From positions 1-64,000 of the forward strand of contig QEKJ01000004.1 in the NCBI GenBank assembly GCA_003096535.1: DNA of 64,000 nt, given 5' to 3'. The notes beneath the pieces are model-generated. The model did no database searches. It saw only the letters and a program-made list of their open reading frames with translations, and had not been told where the DNA came from. Below are positions 42,541 to 50,668 of the stretch, one piece after another. Each line of letters starts with the position of its first letter. Position 1 is the first letter of the stretch. The translations under genes and the position numbers were made by a program. This stretch comes from Agathobaculum butyriciproducens (GTDB taxonomy: Bacteria; Bacillota; Clostridia; Oscillospirales; Butyricicoccaceae).

Positions 42541-43902
42541 ATGACAGCATTAGAACAATACCTCGGCGGCCTGTCGGATAAACGGGTCGGCGTAATCGGC
42601 GCGGGCGTGAGCAATATGCCGCTCATCCGTATGCTGCGCGCTGCAGGCGTGCGCGTTACCGTGCATGACAAAAAAGAACCCACCGAGCTTGGCGACGGCT
42701 ATGCTACCCTCGCTACCCTCGGCGTAGACTTCGTTCTCGGCCCGCATTACCTTGATGCGCTCGATGAGGACGTTATCTTCCGTACCCCGGGCGTTCACCC
42801 GCGTTTTCTTGAGAAGGCGCGCACAAACGGCTCGGAGATCACCAGCGAGATGGAGCTTTTCTTCGCGGTCTGCCCGTGTCCGATCATCGGCATCACCGGC
42901 TCGGATGGCAAGACCACGACCACCACGCTCGTCAGCGAGATTTTGAAGCACGCGGGCTATACTGTGCATCTCGGCGGCAATATCGGCACGCCCCTGCTCC
43001 CCCGCGTGGACACGATGACCGAAAACGACCTTGCAGTCGTGGAGCTGTCCTCGTTCCAGCTGATGGGCATGAAGCACTCTCCGCACATTGCGGCGATCAC
43101 CAATCTGACGCCCAATCATCTGGACTACCACAAGGATTTTGACGAGTATGTGCAGGCCAAGACTGCCATTTACCGCAATCAGGGCGAGAACGATAAGCTG
43201 ATCCTCAATCTCGACGACGAGGTCACCCGCTCGCTCAAGGCGTCCGGCAACCTGTTCTGCACCAGCAAAACGCAGGAGCTGGCCAACGGCGTATTCCTCA
43301 AGAACGACGTTATCTACATCGCGGACGGCGGCGTGCGCCGTGAGCTGATGCCCGCATCCGATATCCGCATTCCGGGCGCGCACAACGTGTACAACATGAT
43401 GATGGCGGCGGCTGTCGTGCAGGGTTATGCCTCTGACGACGATATCCGCGCCGTGGCAACCACGTTCGGCGGCGTTGAGCATCGCATCGAGTTCGTGCGC
43501 GAGAAGGACGGCGTGAAGTATTATAACGACTCCATCGCCTCCAGTCCGACGAGAACCATCGCAGGACTGAATTCCTTCCAGCAGAAGGTCATTCTCATTG
43601 CAGGCGGCTACGACAAGCATATCCCGTATGACGTGCTCGGCAAGCCTATCTGCGACCATGTAAAGCTGCTGCTGCTCACCGGCGCTACCGCACCCAAGAT
43701 TCGCGAGTGCGTGGAGAATATCGAGGGCGAGCATCCCCCGATTATCGAGGTGGAAAACCTTGAAACAGCCGTGCAGGAGGCCGCTGCCCGCGCAGAAAGC
43801 GGCGATGTCGTTATCATGAGTCCGGCCAGCGCGTCGTTCGACCGCTTTAAGAATTTCATGGAACGCGGCAAGCTGTTTAAGTCGCTTGTGGAAGAGCTGT
43901 AA
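42541..43902 (+). CDS. murD: UDP-N-acetylmuramoyl-L-alanine--D-glutamate ligase
   Basis: A 453-residue Mur ligase that adds D-glutamate to UDP-MurNAc-L-Ala in peptidoglycan synthesis. The N-terminal UDP-binding motif is VIGAGVSNMPLIRML, the ATP loop is GITGSDGKTTTTTL (about 115), followed by NLTPNHLDYHKDFDEY and the C-terminal NDSIASSPTRTIAGL and LSPASASFD-like MSPASASFDRFKNFMERG. ATG 42541 has AAAGGCGGTG upstream. It lies outside a dcw cluster, as a single gene divergent from rnpB. Confidence 0.96.
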   Translation: MTALEQYLGGLSDKRVGVIGAGVSNMPLIRMLRAAGVRVTVHDKKEPTELGDGYATLATLGVDFVLGPHYLDALDEDVIFRTPGVHPRFLEKARTNGSEITSEMELFFAVCPCPIIGITGSDGKTTTTTLVSEILKHAGYTVHLGGNIGTPLLPRVDTMTENDLAVVELSSFQLMGMKHSPHIAAITNLTPNHLDYHKDFDEYVQAKTAIYRNQGENDKLILNLDDEVTRSLKASGNLFCTSKTQELANGVFLKNDVIYIADGGVRRELMPASDIRIPGAHNVYNMMMAAAVVQGYASDDDIRAVATTFGGVEHRIEFVREKDGVKYYNDSIASSPTRTIAGLNSFQQKVILIAGGYDKHIPYDVLGKPICDHVKLLLLTGATAPKIRECVENIEGEHPPIIEVENLETAVQEAAARAESGDVVIMSPASASFDRFKNFMERGKLFKSLVEEL

Positions 43903-43920
43903 GGTTAATAGGATAAACGC

Positions 43921-43949
43921 TTGCATTATTTCGCAATCGGTGCTATACT
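43921..43949 (+). promoter_or_regulatory. Antitoxin RNA promoter, locus D
   Basis: TTGCAT (43921-43926), 17-bp spacer, TATACT (43944-43949). Confidence 0.7.
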
Positions 43950-43955
43950 ATAAGC

Positions 43956-44018
43956 AACGATATGAATTAGTTCACTTGGCGAAAACCCCCGGAGAGTACC
44001 AGTCTCCGGGGGTTTTCT
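43956..44018 (+). ncRNA. Putative RNA II-like antitoxin of an Fst/par-type system
   Basis: A predicted RNA of about 63 nt from promoter to shared terminator, close to the size of RNA II in the Enterococcus par locus. It carries AACGATA (43956-43962) and AGTTCACTTGG (43969-43979). Both recur in the same order over the toxin start region (44126-44132, 44139-44149). The second is the exact complement of the mRNA around its GUG start codon, so pairing would block translation. Confidence 0.65.
43981..44017. terminator. Shared bidirectional terminator, locus D
   Basis: Perfect 15-bp stem GAAAACCCCCGGAGA/TCTCCGGGGGTTTTC with loop GTACCAG. It ends both the antitoxin RNA and the toxin mRNA. Confidence 0.85.
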
Positions 44019-44058
44019 ATTCCGTTATCGGTGGCTTAAGCCGTGGCTGTATGTTGAC

Positions 44059-44145
44059 CTACTTCTGCTCATCCAGCCACTTGCAAATGTAGTGTGCAAT
44101 TACATTTGCCATAATGGAGCAGATTAACGATACGGTGAAGTTCAC
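44059..44145 (-). CDS. Fst-like small membrane toxin, locus D
   Basis: A 28-residue peptide: MNFTVSLICSIMANVIAHYI then CKWLDEQK. It has a single membrane helix ending in a charged W-L-D tail, like Fst-superfamily toxins. The start is GTG 44145 with AAGGAGGTG 6 bases upstream. The predicted mRNA runs from about 44187 to the shared terminator near 43981 (about 207 nt), close to par RNA I. Repression by the convergent short RNA is inferred from the paired direct repeats. Confidence 0.7.
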   Translation of the reverse strand: MNFTVSLICSIMANVIAHYICKWLDEQK

Positions 44146-44193
44146 TTGGTGCACCTCCTTCCCGTTGCCGGGAATAAGTAGGGCAACACCAGT

Positions 44194-44222
44194 ATTATAC
44201 CATACAGATGACATCCTGTTAA
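44194..44222 (-). promoter_or_regulatory. Toxin mRNA promoter, locus D
   Basis: Reverse-strand TTAACA (44222-44217), 17-bp spacer, TATAAT (44199-44194). Confidence 0.75.
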
Positions 44223-44225
44223 GCA

Positions 44226-44252
44226 AAAGACGTGCATTGCACGTCTTTTTCA
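44226..44252. terminator. Bidirectional terminator
   Basis: Self-complementary AAAAGACGTGCATTGCACGTC then T5. It probably ends the reverse-strand MATE transcript. Confidence 0.6.
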
Positions 44253-44371
44253 CTGTTTTATGGCACATTATACAGTTTTACAGATTGATTATTGTTAAAA
44301 AAGGGCGGACACATTGGTCCGCCCCTACGGTAATCTGCACCTTCGAGGAAAACTCCTGCCTCGCACAATTA

Positions 44372-45682
44372 CTAATTCTCAATGATGTACTTCCGCGCCC
44401 AGACGAGTGCGGCGACCGCCGTGACCAGCTCCACCATCGGGAACGTCAGCCAGACGCCATCGACGCCGAGCGCCCACGCGAGCGGAAACAGGATCGGCGG
44501 CACGGCGATCACGCCGCGCAGCAGCGAAAGGACAAACCCCTGCACGGTCTTATCCGATGCGCTGAAAAACGCTGCCGTGACCATGTTCACGCCCGCGAAC
44601 AGGAAACCTGTGAAGTAGATCCGCAGGCCGCTCTCCGCGTAGGCGGCAAGCTGCGGGTCATGCTCACTGTTGAACACCGCCGTCAGCGGCTCTGCGCCGA
44701 GGAAAACCGACACGCACAGCACGGCTGCAATCCCGAGCGCGGTGCAGATGCCCCAGCGGAACAGCCGCCGCAGCTGTTCCCTGTCACCGAGACCCGAGCT
44801 GCGGCTGACCAGCGGCTGTATGCCGGTGCACAGTCCGGTAAAGACAGCGATTCCCACCAGAGCAAGATTGGCCACCACGCCGTAAGCCGCCACGCCGGTA
44901 TTGCCGCTGAGGCGCAGCAGCACCAGATTGAACAGCAGCAGCACCACGCCGGAGGCGATTTCACCGATGAGCGAGGACAGACCGGGCGCGCACAGGCTCG
45001 GCACACGGCTGACGCGCAGCGGCGTTTTGACGAGATGGAAGCCGCGGGACGGTCTCCGCAGGTGCGTCAGCAGCACTAGAATGCTGACAAACGGCGAAAA
45101 GCCGGTCGCAAGCGCCGCACCGAACATGCCCAGTCCGCACGGGAAAATGAAAATGTAATCGAACACGATGTTGAACAGGCTGCCCGCGATCATGCCGCAC
45201 ATGGCAACGGTCGGCGCACCGTCGTTGCGCGTGAATGCCAGCAGCACGTTGTTCATCACGAAGAACGGCCCGAAGCACCACAGCATGCGCAGGTAGGTCG
45301 TCGTCATGCCGAGCGTCTGCGCGTCCGCGCCGAGCAGGCCCGCGAGCGGTTTTGCAAAGCACAGTCCGCCGAGCAGGAACAGCAGTCCGAGCAGCAGCCC
45401 GAGTGCCGCCGCGTGCGTGAATACGCTGTCCGCCTGTCTCCGATCGTTCTGCGCCCGCGCGATCGTGTACTGCGTTGCCGCGCCCACGCCGAGCATCAGG
45501 CCGATGCCGTTCATCAGGTTGTACGCCGGTATGGCGATGTTGAGCGCCGCCAGTCCGAGTGAACCCAGTCCCTGCGCAACGAAATAGGTATCCGCGAGAA
45601 TGTAGCACGAAATGCCGATCATCCCCAGGATGTTCATCGCGGCATAGTGCCCGAATTCGCGCAAAGCTCCCTGTTTGTGCAA
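44372..45682 (-). CDS. MATE-family efflux transporter
   Basis: A 436-residue, 12-helix MATE protein of the MepA-like branch (FGHYAAMNILGMIGISCYIL-ADTYFVAQGLGSLGLAALNIA). It is unrelated in close detail to the MATE gene at 29467. The start is uncertain: TTG 45682 has AGAAGGAA almost abutting. Its leader carries a terminator-like hairpin about 35 bases before the start, and its promoter overlaps the end of the upstream TetR gene. TetR control is likely. The exported compound is unknown. Confidence 0.85.
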   Translation of the reverse strand: MHKQGALREFGHYAAMNILGMIGISCYILADTYFVAQGLGSLGLAALNIAIPAYNLMNGIGLMLGVGAATQYTIARAQNDRRQADSVFTHAAALGLLLGLLFLLGGLCFAKPLAGLLGADAQTLGMTTTYLRMLWCFGPFFVMNNVLLAFTRNDGAPTVAMCGMIAGSLFNIVFDYIFIFPCGLGMFGAALATGFSPFVSILVLLTHLRRPSRGFHLVKTPLRVSRVPSLCAPGLSSLIGEIASGVVLLLFNLVLLRLSGNTGVAAYGVVANLALVGIAVFTGLCTGIQPLVSRSSGLGDREQLRRLFRWGICTALGIAAVLCVSVFLGAEPLTAVFNSEHDPQLAAYAESGLRIYFTGFLFAGVNMVTAAFFSASDKTVQGFVLSLLRGVIAVPPILFPLAWALGVDGVWLTFPMVELVTAVAALVWARKYIIEN

Positions 45683-45705
45683 TTCCTTCTCCCCCTCAAA
45701 TTTTT

Positions 45706-45754
45706 ATATAAAAAGTGATCGACCCTTCCCGGAATACACCGAAAAGGGCCGATC
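45706..45754 (-). promoter_or_regulatory. Leader terminator (possible attenuator) of the MATE gene
   Basis: Reverse-strand stem GATCGGCCCTT/AAGGGTCGATC (11 pairs, one G-T) with a 16-nt loop, then ACTTTTTATAT. It lies between the promoter at 45801-45829 and the start codon, so read-through must be regulated or partial. Confidence 0.55.
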
Positions 45755-45800
45755 TGCAATGCTATCGACGGAAAACATTGCTTATTTACGAAGCAGTTAT

Positions 45801-45829
45801 AATATACCATCTTCCCATAGAAATGTCAA
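45801..45829 (-). promoter_or_regulatory. MATE gene promoter
   Basis: Reverse-strand TTGACA (45829-45824), 17-bp spacer, TATATT (45806-45801). The -35 box is just downstream of the TetR stop. Confidence 0.75.
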
Positions 45830-45834
45830 GTGGC

Positions 45835-46458
45835 TTATTCGGTCGGAAAAGCACTTTTTGGGTCGGATGCTGCAAAACAGTCCAGTCCGTGCCACATCAA
45901 CCCCATCAAAAGCGATACGACCTGCTCGGTCGGCGTGTCCTGCGCTCTGGTCGCCCAAGTGGACAGCATGGATACCATGCCCGAAATGATATACGAAAAC
46001 ACAAGCAGCTTCCGCTGCTCGCTCATTTCCGGCATCATGTGCATATCCCAGCCGTCGAGGAAGGCTTCATACGTCATGGTCTGCAGCTTGCGTACAAAAT
46101 ACGGGTCTCCCTGCTCGCTGCACAGCACCCGAATCACCTTCATTATGCGCGGATTGCTCCGGATCTGCTCCAGAAAGTCGATAAAGAATCCCTTGATCTC
46201 CTGCAGATCGCGGCACTCCCGTTCGTGCATCGGCGCATGCTCGTGCATGTGCTCGATGATCTCGTCCTCGGTCGTGCGCAGGATGTCGGTCACGTCCTTG
46301 AAATGCAGGTAGAAGGTCGAGCGGTTGATGTCCGCTCTCGCGCAGATATCCTTGACCGTGATAGAGACCAGCGGCTTCTCCAGAATCAGGTCAATCAGGG
46401 CTTCACGCAGTGCAGATCGCGTAAAGCGCACTCTGCGGTTGTTTTTCGTCTCCGGCAT
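45835..46458 (-). CDS. TetR/AcrR-family regulator
   Basis: A 207-residue regulator. The N-terminal HTH is LIEKPLVSITV-type: ILEKPLVSITVKDICARADINRSTFYLHFKDV (split here across residues 25-56). A helical ligand-binding domain follows. ATG 46458 has CAGGGAGGAA 7 bases upstream; the longer frame lacks a site. It lies directly upstream of the MATE gene in the same direction, with a separate promoter for each, so it probably represses the transporter and itself. The ligand is unknown. Confidence 0.9.
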   Translation of the reverse strand: MPETKNNRRVRFTRSALREALIDLILEKPLVSITVKDICARADINRSTFYLHFKDVTDILRTTEDEIIEHMHEHAPMHERECRDLQEIKGFFIDFLEQIRSNPRIMKVIRVLCSEQGDPYFVRKLQTMTYEAFLDGWDMHMMPEMSEQRKLLVFSYIISGMVSMLSTWATRAQDTPTEQVVSLLMGLMWHGLDCFAASDPKSAFPTE

Positions 46459-46509
46459 GAACCGTTCCTCCCTGTTTCTCTGCGGACTGTGCATTCTTGG
46501 TACAGATTT

Positions 46510-46538
46510 ATTGTATCAGCATCGTGTCGCAAAGTCAA
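46510..46538 (-). promoter_or_regulatory. TetR gene promoter
   Basis: Reverse-strand TTGACT (46538-46533), 17-bp spacer, TACAAT (46515-46510). Confidence 0.7.
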
Positions 46539-46581
46539 CACAGTGTCGAGCGTTGTATGTAAAGAAACCGTAAACATTTTC

Positions 46582-47802
46582 TCATGCTACAAGCGAAAGC
46601 ACCTCATCCGTGCCGAAGATACGGTGCAGGTCGGAACGTCCCTGCTGCATTCGGTCATATACCGACCGGTTTACAACCGACGTATCCCCCTGCTCAAAAT
46701 CCTGCATGGATTTCCGAATATCCAACAGGCGGTAGCGTCCCTCGTTGGAGTCGCTTGCGTGCAGCATGAACATCGGCGCGTACTCCGCGCCGGAAACCGT
46801 CACCTGTCCGGTCTCCCCGCTTTTGGTGAGTGTCAGCGTGACAGCTGCCGTCAGGTTGGTGTACGGGTCAAACTGATTGGAGATCAGGTTGCCGAGACAG
46901 TAGCACAGATAGCCGGTGCGTCCGTCCGGCAGCGTCCGCAGCTCCATCGGCTGCGGCACATGCGCGTGCCCGCCGAGCACCAATGTCGCGCCGTGCGCAA
47001 ACAGGTAGTCCGCCAGCTGCTCCTGCTGCTCGGACGGCTCGGTGTGGTACTCGTTGCCCCAGTGTACATACACGGCAATCGCATCCGCACCGGACTGCCC
47101 CGCCTTGTCCAAATCCGACTGGATGAGGTCGTAATCCACCACACTGCAGTCGGTCATGTAGTCGGTCGTGTATACGCTGACACTGTACGGGTGCTCGCTG
47201 TCCACCGGCAGACCGTTTGTGCTGAAGGTATACGCCAGCATGGCCAGTTTGATGCCGCCCACGTCGATGATCTTCACCGCATCGCGCTCCTGCTGTGTGC
47301 GGTAAGTGCCGACGTGCTCCAGACCGGCGGCGTCCAGCACATCCAGTGTGCGGACCAGACCGCTGTACCAAGTATCCATGCTGTGGTTGCTCGCCGTGGA
47401 GAGCAGGTTAAACCCGACCGTTTTCAGGCCGTAGGCCAGCGCATCCGGTGCGCAGAACTGCGGGTAGCCCGAATACGGCGGACCGTTGAACGTGGTCTCC
47501 AGACAGGCCGTTGTGTAATCCGCAGCCTCGTAATACGGTCTTGCGTCCGCGAACAGGTGCGTAAAATCATACGCTTCGCCGTTCCACGCATCCGCGACAA
47601 GCGGCATGTGCGCCACAATATCGCCCGCCACGCACAGGGTCGCTGTGGTGTCCGGCTGCACCTCCGGCTCCTGCCGAACGGTCTCCTCCGGCTCCTGCAG
47701 GCGCGGTGCATCCTCCGGCAGATTCCGCCAGATCAGCACGCCCGCTCCCGCCAGCAGCACCACCAGCACGCCTGCCAGAATTTTGGTCCCGATGTGCTTC
47801 AT
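46582..47802 (-). CDS. CapA-family (poly-gamma-glutamate/metallophosphatase-like) membrane-anchored protein
   Basis: A 406-residue protein. An N-terminal helix (ILAGVLVVLLAGAGVLIW) anchors it. The CapA fold follows: TLCVAGDIVAHMPL, NLLSTASNHSMDTW, VYVHWGNEYH and VLGGHAHVPQPME supply the metal-binding residues of the metallophosphatase-like site. Family members take part in capsule (poly-gamma-glutamate) export or wall polymer turnover. ATG 47802 has GAAGGG 6 bases upstream, at the end of the previous gene, with which it forms an operon. Confidence 0.88.
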   Translation of the reverse strand: MKHIGTKILAGVLVVLLAGAGVLIWRNLPEDAPRLQEPEETVRQEPEVQPDTTATLCVAGDIVAHMPLVADAWNGEAYDFTHLFADARPYYEAADYTTACLETTFNGPPYSGYPQFCAPDALAYGLKTVGFNLLSTASNHSMDTWYSGLVRTLDVLDAAGLEHVGTYRTQQERDAVKIIDVGGIKLAMLAYTFSTNGLPVDSEHPYSVSVYTTDYMTDCSVVDYDLIQSDLDKAGQSGADAIAVYVHWGNEYHTEPSEQQEQLADYLFAHGATLVLGGHAHVPQPMELRTLPDGRTGYLCYCLGNLISNQFDPYTNLTAAVTLTLTKSGETGQVTVSGAEYAPMFMLHASDSNEGRYRLLDIRKSMQDFEQGDTSVVNRSVYDRMQQGRSDLHRIFGTDEVLSLVA

Positions 47803-47804
47803 GC

Positions 47805-48290
47805 TCATCCCTTCGGCGCCTTGCGCGAGGCCTCAAACGACTCCGCGCGCACGCGCATCACCTCGGTGACGGACAGAGCCGCGTCCGTGTACGTCCAGCC
47901 CGTGCGGCCGGTCTGGTGCTGCATGATAACGTCAAAGCCCTGCCGTTTCTCCTCATTGTCCTCCGCGAACTCGACCTTGCCGTACCCTACGATGGACGAG
48001 AATGCATAGCTGTACCGGCAGGCCAAGTCGCCCTCGCCGGTCAGACCCTCCTCGCAATCCATCTCGAAGCACACGCGTGAGTCGGCTTTCAGCGAATCAA
48101 TCTTCTTGCCCTTCACGCCGCCGTGAAAGTAGAGCGTCAGCCCGTCCTCATCCCATGTGTAGCCAAAGTTCATCGGAATGACGTACGGCCAGCCGTCCGT
48201 GCCGGTCATGGCGACGCGGCAGACCTTGCAGGCCTGCAGGATCGGCTCGATGTTCTCTCGGCCGGTGATTTCTCTGTCTTTTCTGCGCAT
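47805..48290 (-). CDS. Pyridoxamine 5'-phosphate oxidase-family (NimA-like) flavin-binding protein
   Basis: A 161-residue split-barrel protein: MRRKDREIT at the start, then CRVAMTGTDGWPYVIPMNFGY, LYFHGGVKGKKIDSL and ACRYSYAFSSIVGYGKVEF. These match the pyridoxamine 5'-phosphate oxidase-related and 5-nitroimidazole reductase (NimA) group, which bind FMN or haem. ATG 48290 has GAGGTG 6 bases upstream. It precedes capA by two bases. The substrate is unknown. Confidence 0.87.
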   Translation of the reverse strand: MRRKDREITGRENIEPILQACKVCRVAMTGTDGWPYVIPMNFGYTWDEDGLTLYFHGGVKGKKIDSLKADSRVCFEMDCEEGLTGEGDLACRYSYAFSSIVGYGKVEFAEDNEEKRQGFDVIMQHQTGRTGWTYTDAALSVTEVMRVRAESFEASRKAPKG

Positions 48291-48344
48291 GAGTTTCACC
48301 TCTGTTCAAGTATTTGTATCATCATATCATATTCCCGCCAACAA

Positions 48345-48378
48345 TACAACAAACCCTGTGCAAAATATGCACAGGGCT
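48345..48378 (-). terminator. his operon terminator
   Basis: Reverse-strand stem CCCTGTGC/GCACAGGG with loop ATATTTT, then TTTGTTGTATTG. Confidence 0.75.
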
Positions 48379-48396
48379 GTCTTATGCTGTCAGCTA

Positions 48397-48720
48397 TCAG
48401 GTGTTGTGATCGGAAACGTGGAATTTCTTCAGGTTGCCGATCTTCTGGGCGCGGACGTCCATTTCCTTGCAGACATCCTCCATGGTCACGCCGCACTCGT
48501 TCATCATTACCATCATGTGGTAGAATACGTCGTTGATCTCACCGACCAGCTCGGTCTTGTCGCCGTTCTTGGCTGCAATGATGGTCTCGGCGCACTCCTC
48601 ACCGACCTTCTTAAGAATCTTGTCAATGCCCTTCTCAAACAGATAGCAGGTGTACGAGCCTTCCTGCGGTTCGGCGCGGCGCTGCGCGATAACGGCTTCC
48701 ATTTGCTCAAACGAATTCAT
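48397..48720 (-). CDS. hisE: Phosphoribosyl-ATP diphosphatase
   Basis: A 107-residue all-helical MazG-type pyrophosphohydrolase, second step of histidine synthesis. Motifs are SYTCYLFEKGIDKILKKVGEE, AETIIAAKN and EINDVFYHMMVMM, whose acidic residues bind Mg2+. AAGGAGAG lies 7 bases before the ATG. It is the last gene of the his operon, separate from hisI, whereas many bacteria fuse the two. Its C-terminal tail (KEMDVRAQKIGNLKKFHVSD) is about 15 residues longer than minimal HisE. Confidence 0.95.
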   Translation of the reverse strand: MNSFEQMEAVIAQRRAEPQEGSYTCYLFEKGIDKILKKVGEECAETIIAAKNGDKTELVGEINDVFYHMMVMMNECGVTMEDVCKEMDVRAQKIGNLKKFHVSDHNT

Positions 48721-48735
48721 AATACTGCTCTCCTT

Positions 48736-49068
48736 TTACTTTTCTTCCGGCTTCTCCCACAGCGTGGTGAAAAAGCAGGTGCGGTGTCCGGTGTGGCAGA
48801 CCGGACCCTTGGGCGTGCCGACATAGATGAGCGTGTCATCGTCGCAGTCGGACAGAATCCTGCTGACAAAGATAAAATTGCCCGAGGTCTCCCCCTTGTT
48901 CCACAGCTTCTGGCGCGAGCGCGAGAAAAACCACGCCGTGCCGGTGTCCATCGTCAGCTGCAGGGCCTCCTCGTTCGCGTAGCCGAGCATCAGGACTTCG
49001 CCGCTGCGCTCATCCTGGCAGATAATCGGCACCAGAGGAGCCTTTTTGAAAAATTTGCTTAAATCCAA
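48736..49068 (-). CDS. hisI: Phosphoribosyl-AMP cyclohydrolase
   Basis: A 110-residue zinc enzyme, third step of histidine synthesis. It shows VLMLGYANEEAL, TWFFSRSRQKLWNKGETSGN-like AWFFSRSRQ, DCDDDTLI and HTGHRTCFF, with the metal-binding cysteine and aspartates. TTG 49068 is preferred because AGGGAAGTG lies 6 bases upstream; ATG 49101 would add 11 residues but has no ribosome site. Confidence 0.94.
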   Translation of the reverse strand: MDLSKFFKKAPLVPIICQDERSGEVLMLGYANEEALQLTMDTGTAWFFSRSRQKLWNKGETSGNFIFVSRILSDCDDDTLIYVGTPKGPVCHTGHRTCFFTTLWEKPEEK

Positions 49069-49141
49069 AATATTCACTTCCCTATTAGGATAATGATTCA
49101 TGTTTACCGTAGGGTGCGCCGACTACGGTATAGCCTGTGCT

Positions 49142-49906
49142 TTATTTTCTAACCGGAATACCCTTCTCTTTCAGGTGCTCTTTAACCTCTCCGACTGTCA
49201 GTTCCCGATAATGAAACAGACTGGCTGCCAATGCGGCATCGCAGCCGGTTTTCTCGAACACCTCGGAGAAATGCTCGAGCGAGCCGCAGCCGCCGGACGC
49301 GATGACCGGAATGCCGACCACCTCCACAACCGCCTTGGTCAGCTTTAGGTCAAAGCCGGACTTGGTGCCGTCCTTGTCCATCGAGGTCAGCAGGATCTCG
49401 CCCGCGCCGCGCTCGTAAACCTCTTTCGCCCACGCGACCGCGTCCTTGCCGGTCGGGGTGCGGCCGCCTGCAACGTAGACCTCAAAGCCGGACGGCATTT
49501 CGGCGTTCGCACGCGCGTCGATCGCAACGACCACGCACTGACTGCCGTACTTCTCCGCGGCGGCATTCACCAGATCGGGATTCTTGACCGCCGAGGAATT
49601 GATGGAAATTTTATCTGCACCGGCGCGTAAAATCTCGCGGAAATCGTCCACGGTGCGGATGCCGCCGCCGACTGTTACCGGCACGAATACCTCACGGCAG
49701 GTGCGGCGCACAACGTCGGCAATGGTATCGCGGTTGTCGCTCGTAGCGGTGATATCGAGGAACACGATCTCGTCCGCGCCCTCCTGCGAGTAGAACTTCG
49801 CCAGCTCGACCGGGTCGCCCGCGTCGCGCAGCCCGACAAAGTTCACGCCCTTTACCACTCGCCCGTCCTTTACGTCCAGACAGGGGATGATGCGTTTTGC
49901 TAACAA
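49142..49906 (-). CDS. hisF: Imidazole glycerol phosphate synthase, cyclase subunit
   Basis: A 254-residue TIM barrel that, with HisH, makes imidazole glycerol phosphate and AICAR. It starts [20 protein letters not shown] with the catalytic Asp in CLDVKDG, and shows [12 protein letters not shown] and [14 protein letters not shown] 49906 has GGAGTG 6 bases upstream, which fits the family's usual N-terminus better than the frame start at 49924. A REP fragment (CCGTAGGGCGG) sits in the gap before hisA. Confidence 0.96.
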   Translation of the reverse strand: MLAKRIIPCLDVKDGRVVKGVNFVGLRDAGDPVELAKFYSQEGADEIVFLDITATSDNRDTIADVVRRTCREVFVPVTVGGGIRTVDDFREILRAGADKISINSSAVKNPDLVNAAAEKYGSQCVVVAIDARANAEMPSGFEVYVAGGRTPTGKDAVAWAKEVYERGAGEILLTSMDKDGTKSGFDLKLTKAVVEVVGIPVIASGGCGSLEHFSEVFEKTGCDAALAASLFHYRELTVGEVKEHLKEKGIPVRK

Positions 49907-49954
49907 GTTTTTCACTCCGTTCAAATCGAAGGTTCAATCGTAACCGTAGGGCGG

Positions 49955-50668
49955 TTACTTGGCCTGTTCGATAGCCTTTGCCAAATCGAGGGTGCCGGTA
50001 TACACCGCCTTGCCTGCGATAGCACCGTCGATGCCGAGCTTTTTCAGGCCGGCGATATCCTCGAGGGTGGACACGCCGCCGGACGCGATAATCTCGCAGG
50101 AGACCGAGGCGCGCAGCGCCGCCAGCTGGTCAAAGTTCGGACCTGCGAGCATGCCGTCCTTGTCAATGTCGGTGAAGATGATGTGGCGTACGCCGATGGA
50201 CTCCATGCGCTCTGCGAACGCGATGTAGTTCTCGCCGCTGTCGCCCAGCCAGCCGTCCGTGCGGACGGTCTCGCTCTTGGCATCGATGCCGACAACGATC
50301 TTGTCGCTGTACTTTTTTACAGCCTCGGCTACGAATTCCGGGTCGCGGACAGCCGCCGAGCCGATGATCACGCGCGAAACGCCCAGTGCAAGCACGGTCT
50401 CCACATCCTGCATGGAGCGAATGCCGCCGCCAAGCTCCACGGTCGCGCCGGTCTCGCGGATGACCTGCTCCACCACGCCGTAGTTCGCGTGCGAGCCGTC
50501 CTTCGCGGCGTCAAGGTCAACCATGTGTACAAGGTCTGCACCGGCATCGAGAAACCGCTGTGCGGTCTCGACCGGGTTTTCTGCTACTTTATGTGCAGTG
50601 CCGTAGTCGCCTTTCTGCAGGCGCACGCACTGACCGTCTTTCAAATCAATTGCGGGGATAACTCTCAT
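49955..50668 (-). CDS. hisA: Phosphoribosylformimino-AICAR-P isomerase
   Basis: A 237-residue TIM barrel: MRVIPAIDLKDGQCVRLQKG at the N-terminus with the catalytic Asp in AIDLKDG, ELGGGIRSMQDVE, GIDAKSETVRTDGW and ASGGVSTLEDI. It opens the sugar ring of ProFAR in step four of histidine synthesis. Its ATG overlaps the hisH stop (ATGA), so translation is coupled. Confidence 0.96.
   Translation of the reverse strand: MRVIPAIDLKDGQCVRLQKGDYGTAHKVAENPVETAQRFLDAGADLVHMVDLDAAKDGSHANYGVVEQVIRETGATVELGGGIRSMQDVETVLALGVSRVIIGSAAVRDPEFVAEAVKKYSDKIVVGIDAKSETVRTDGWLGDSGENYIAFAERMESIGVRHIIFTDIDKDGMLAGPNFDQLAALRASVSCEIIASGGVSTLEDIAGLKKLGIDGAIAGKAVYTGTLDLAKAIEQAK

Noticed and set aside
42107..42544. A 145-codon forward frame
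   Set aside because: It is the complement of rnpB.
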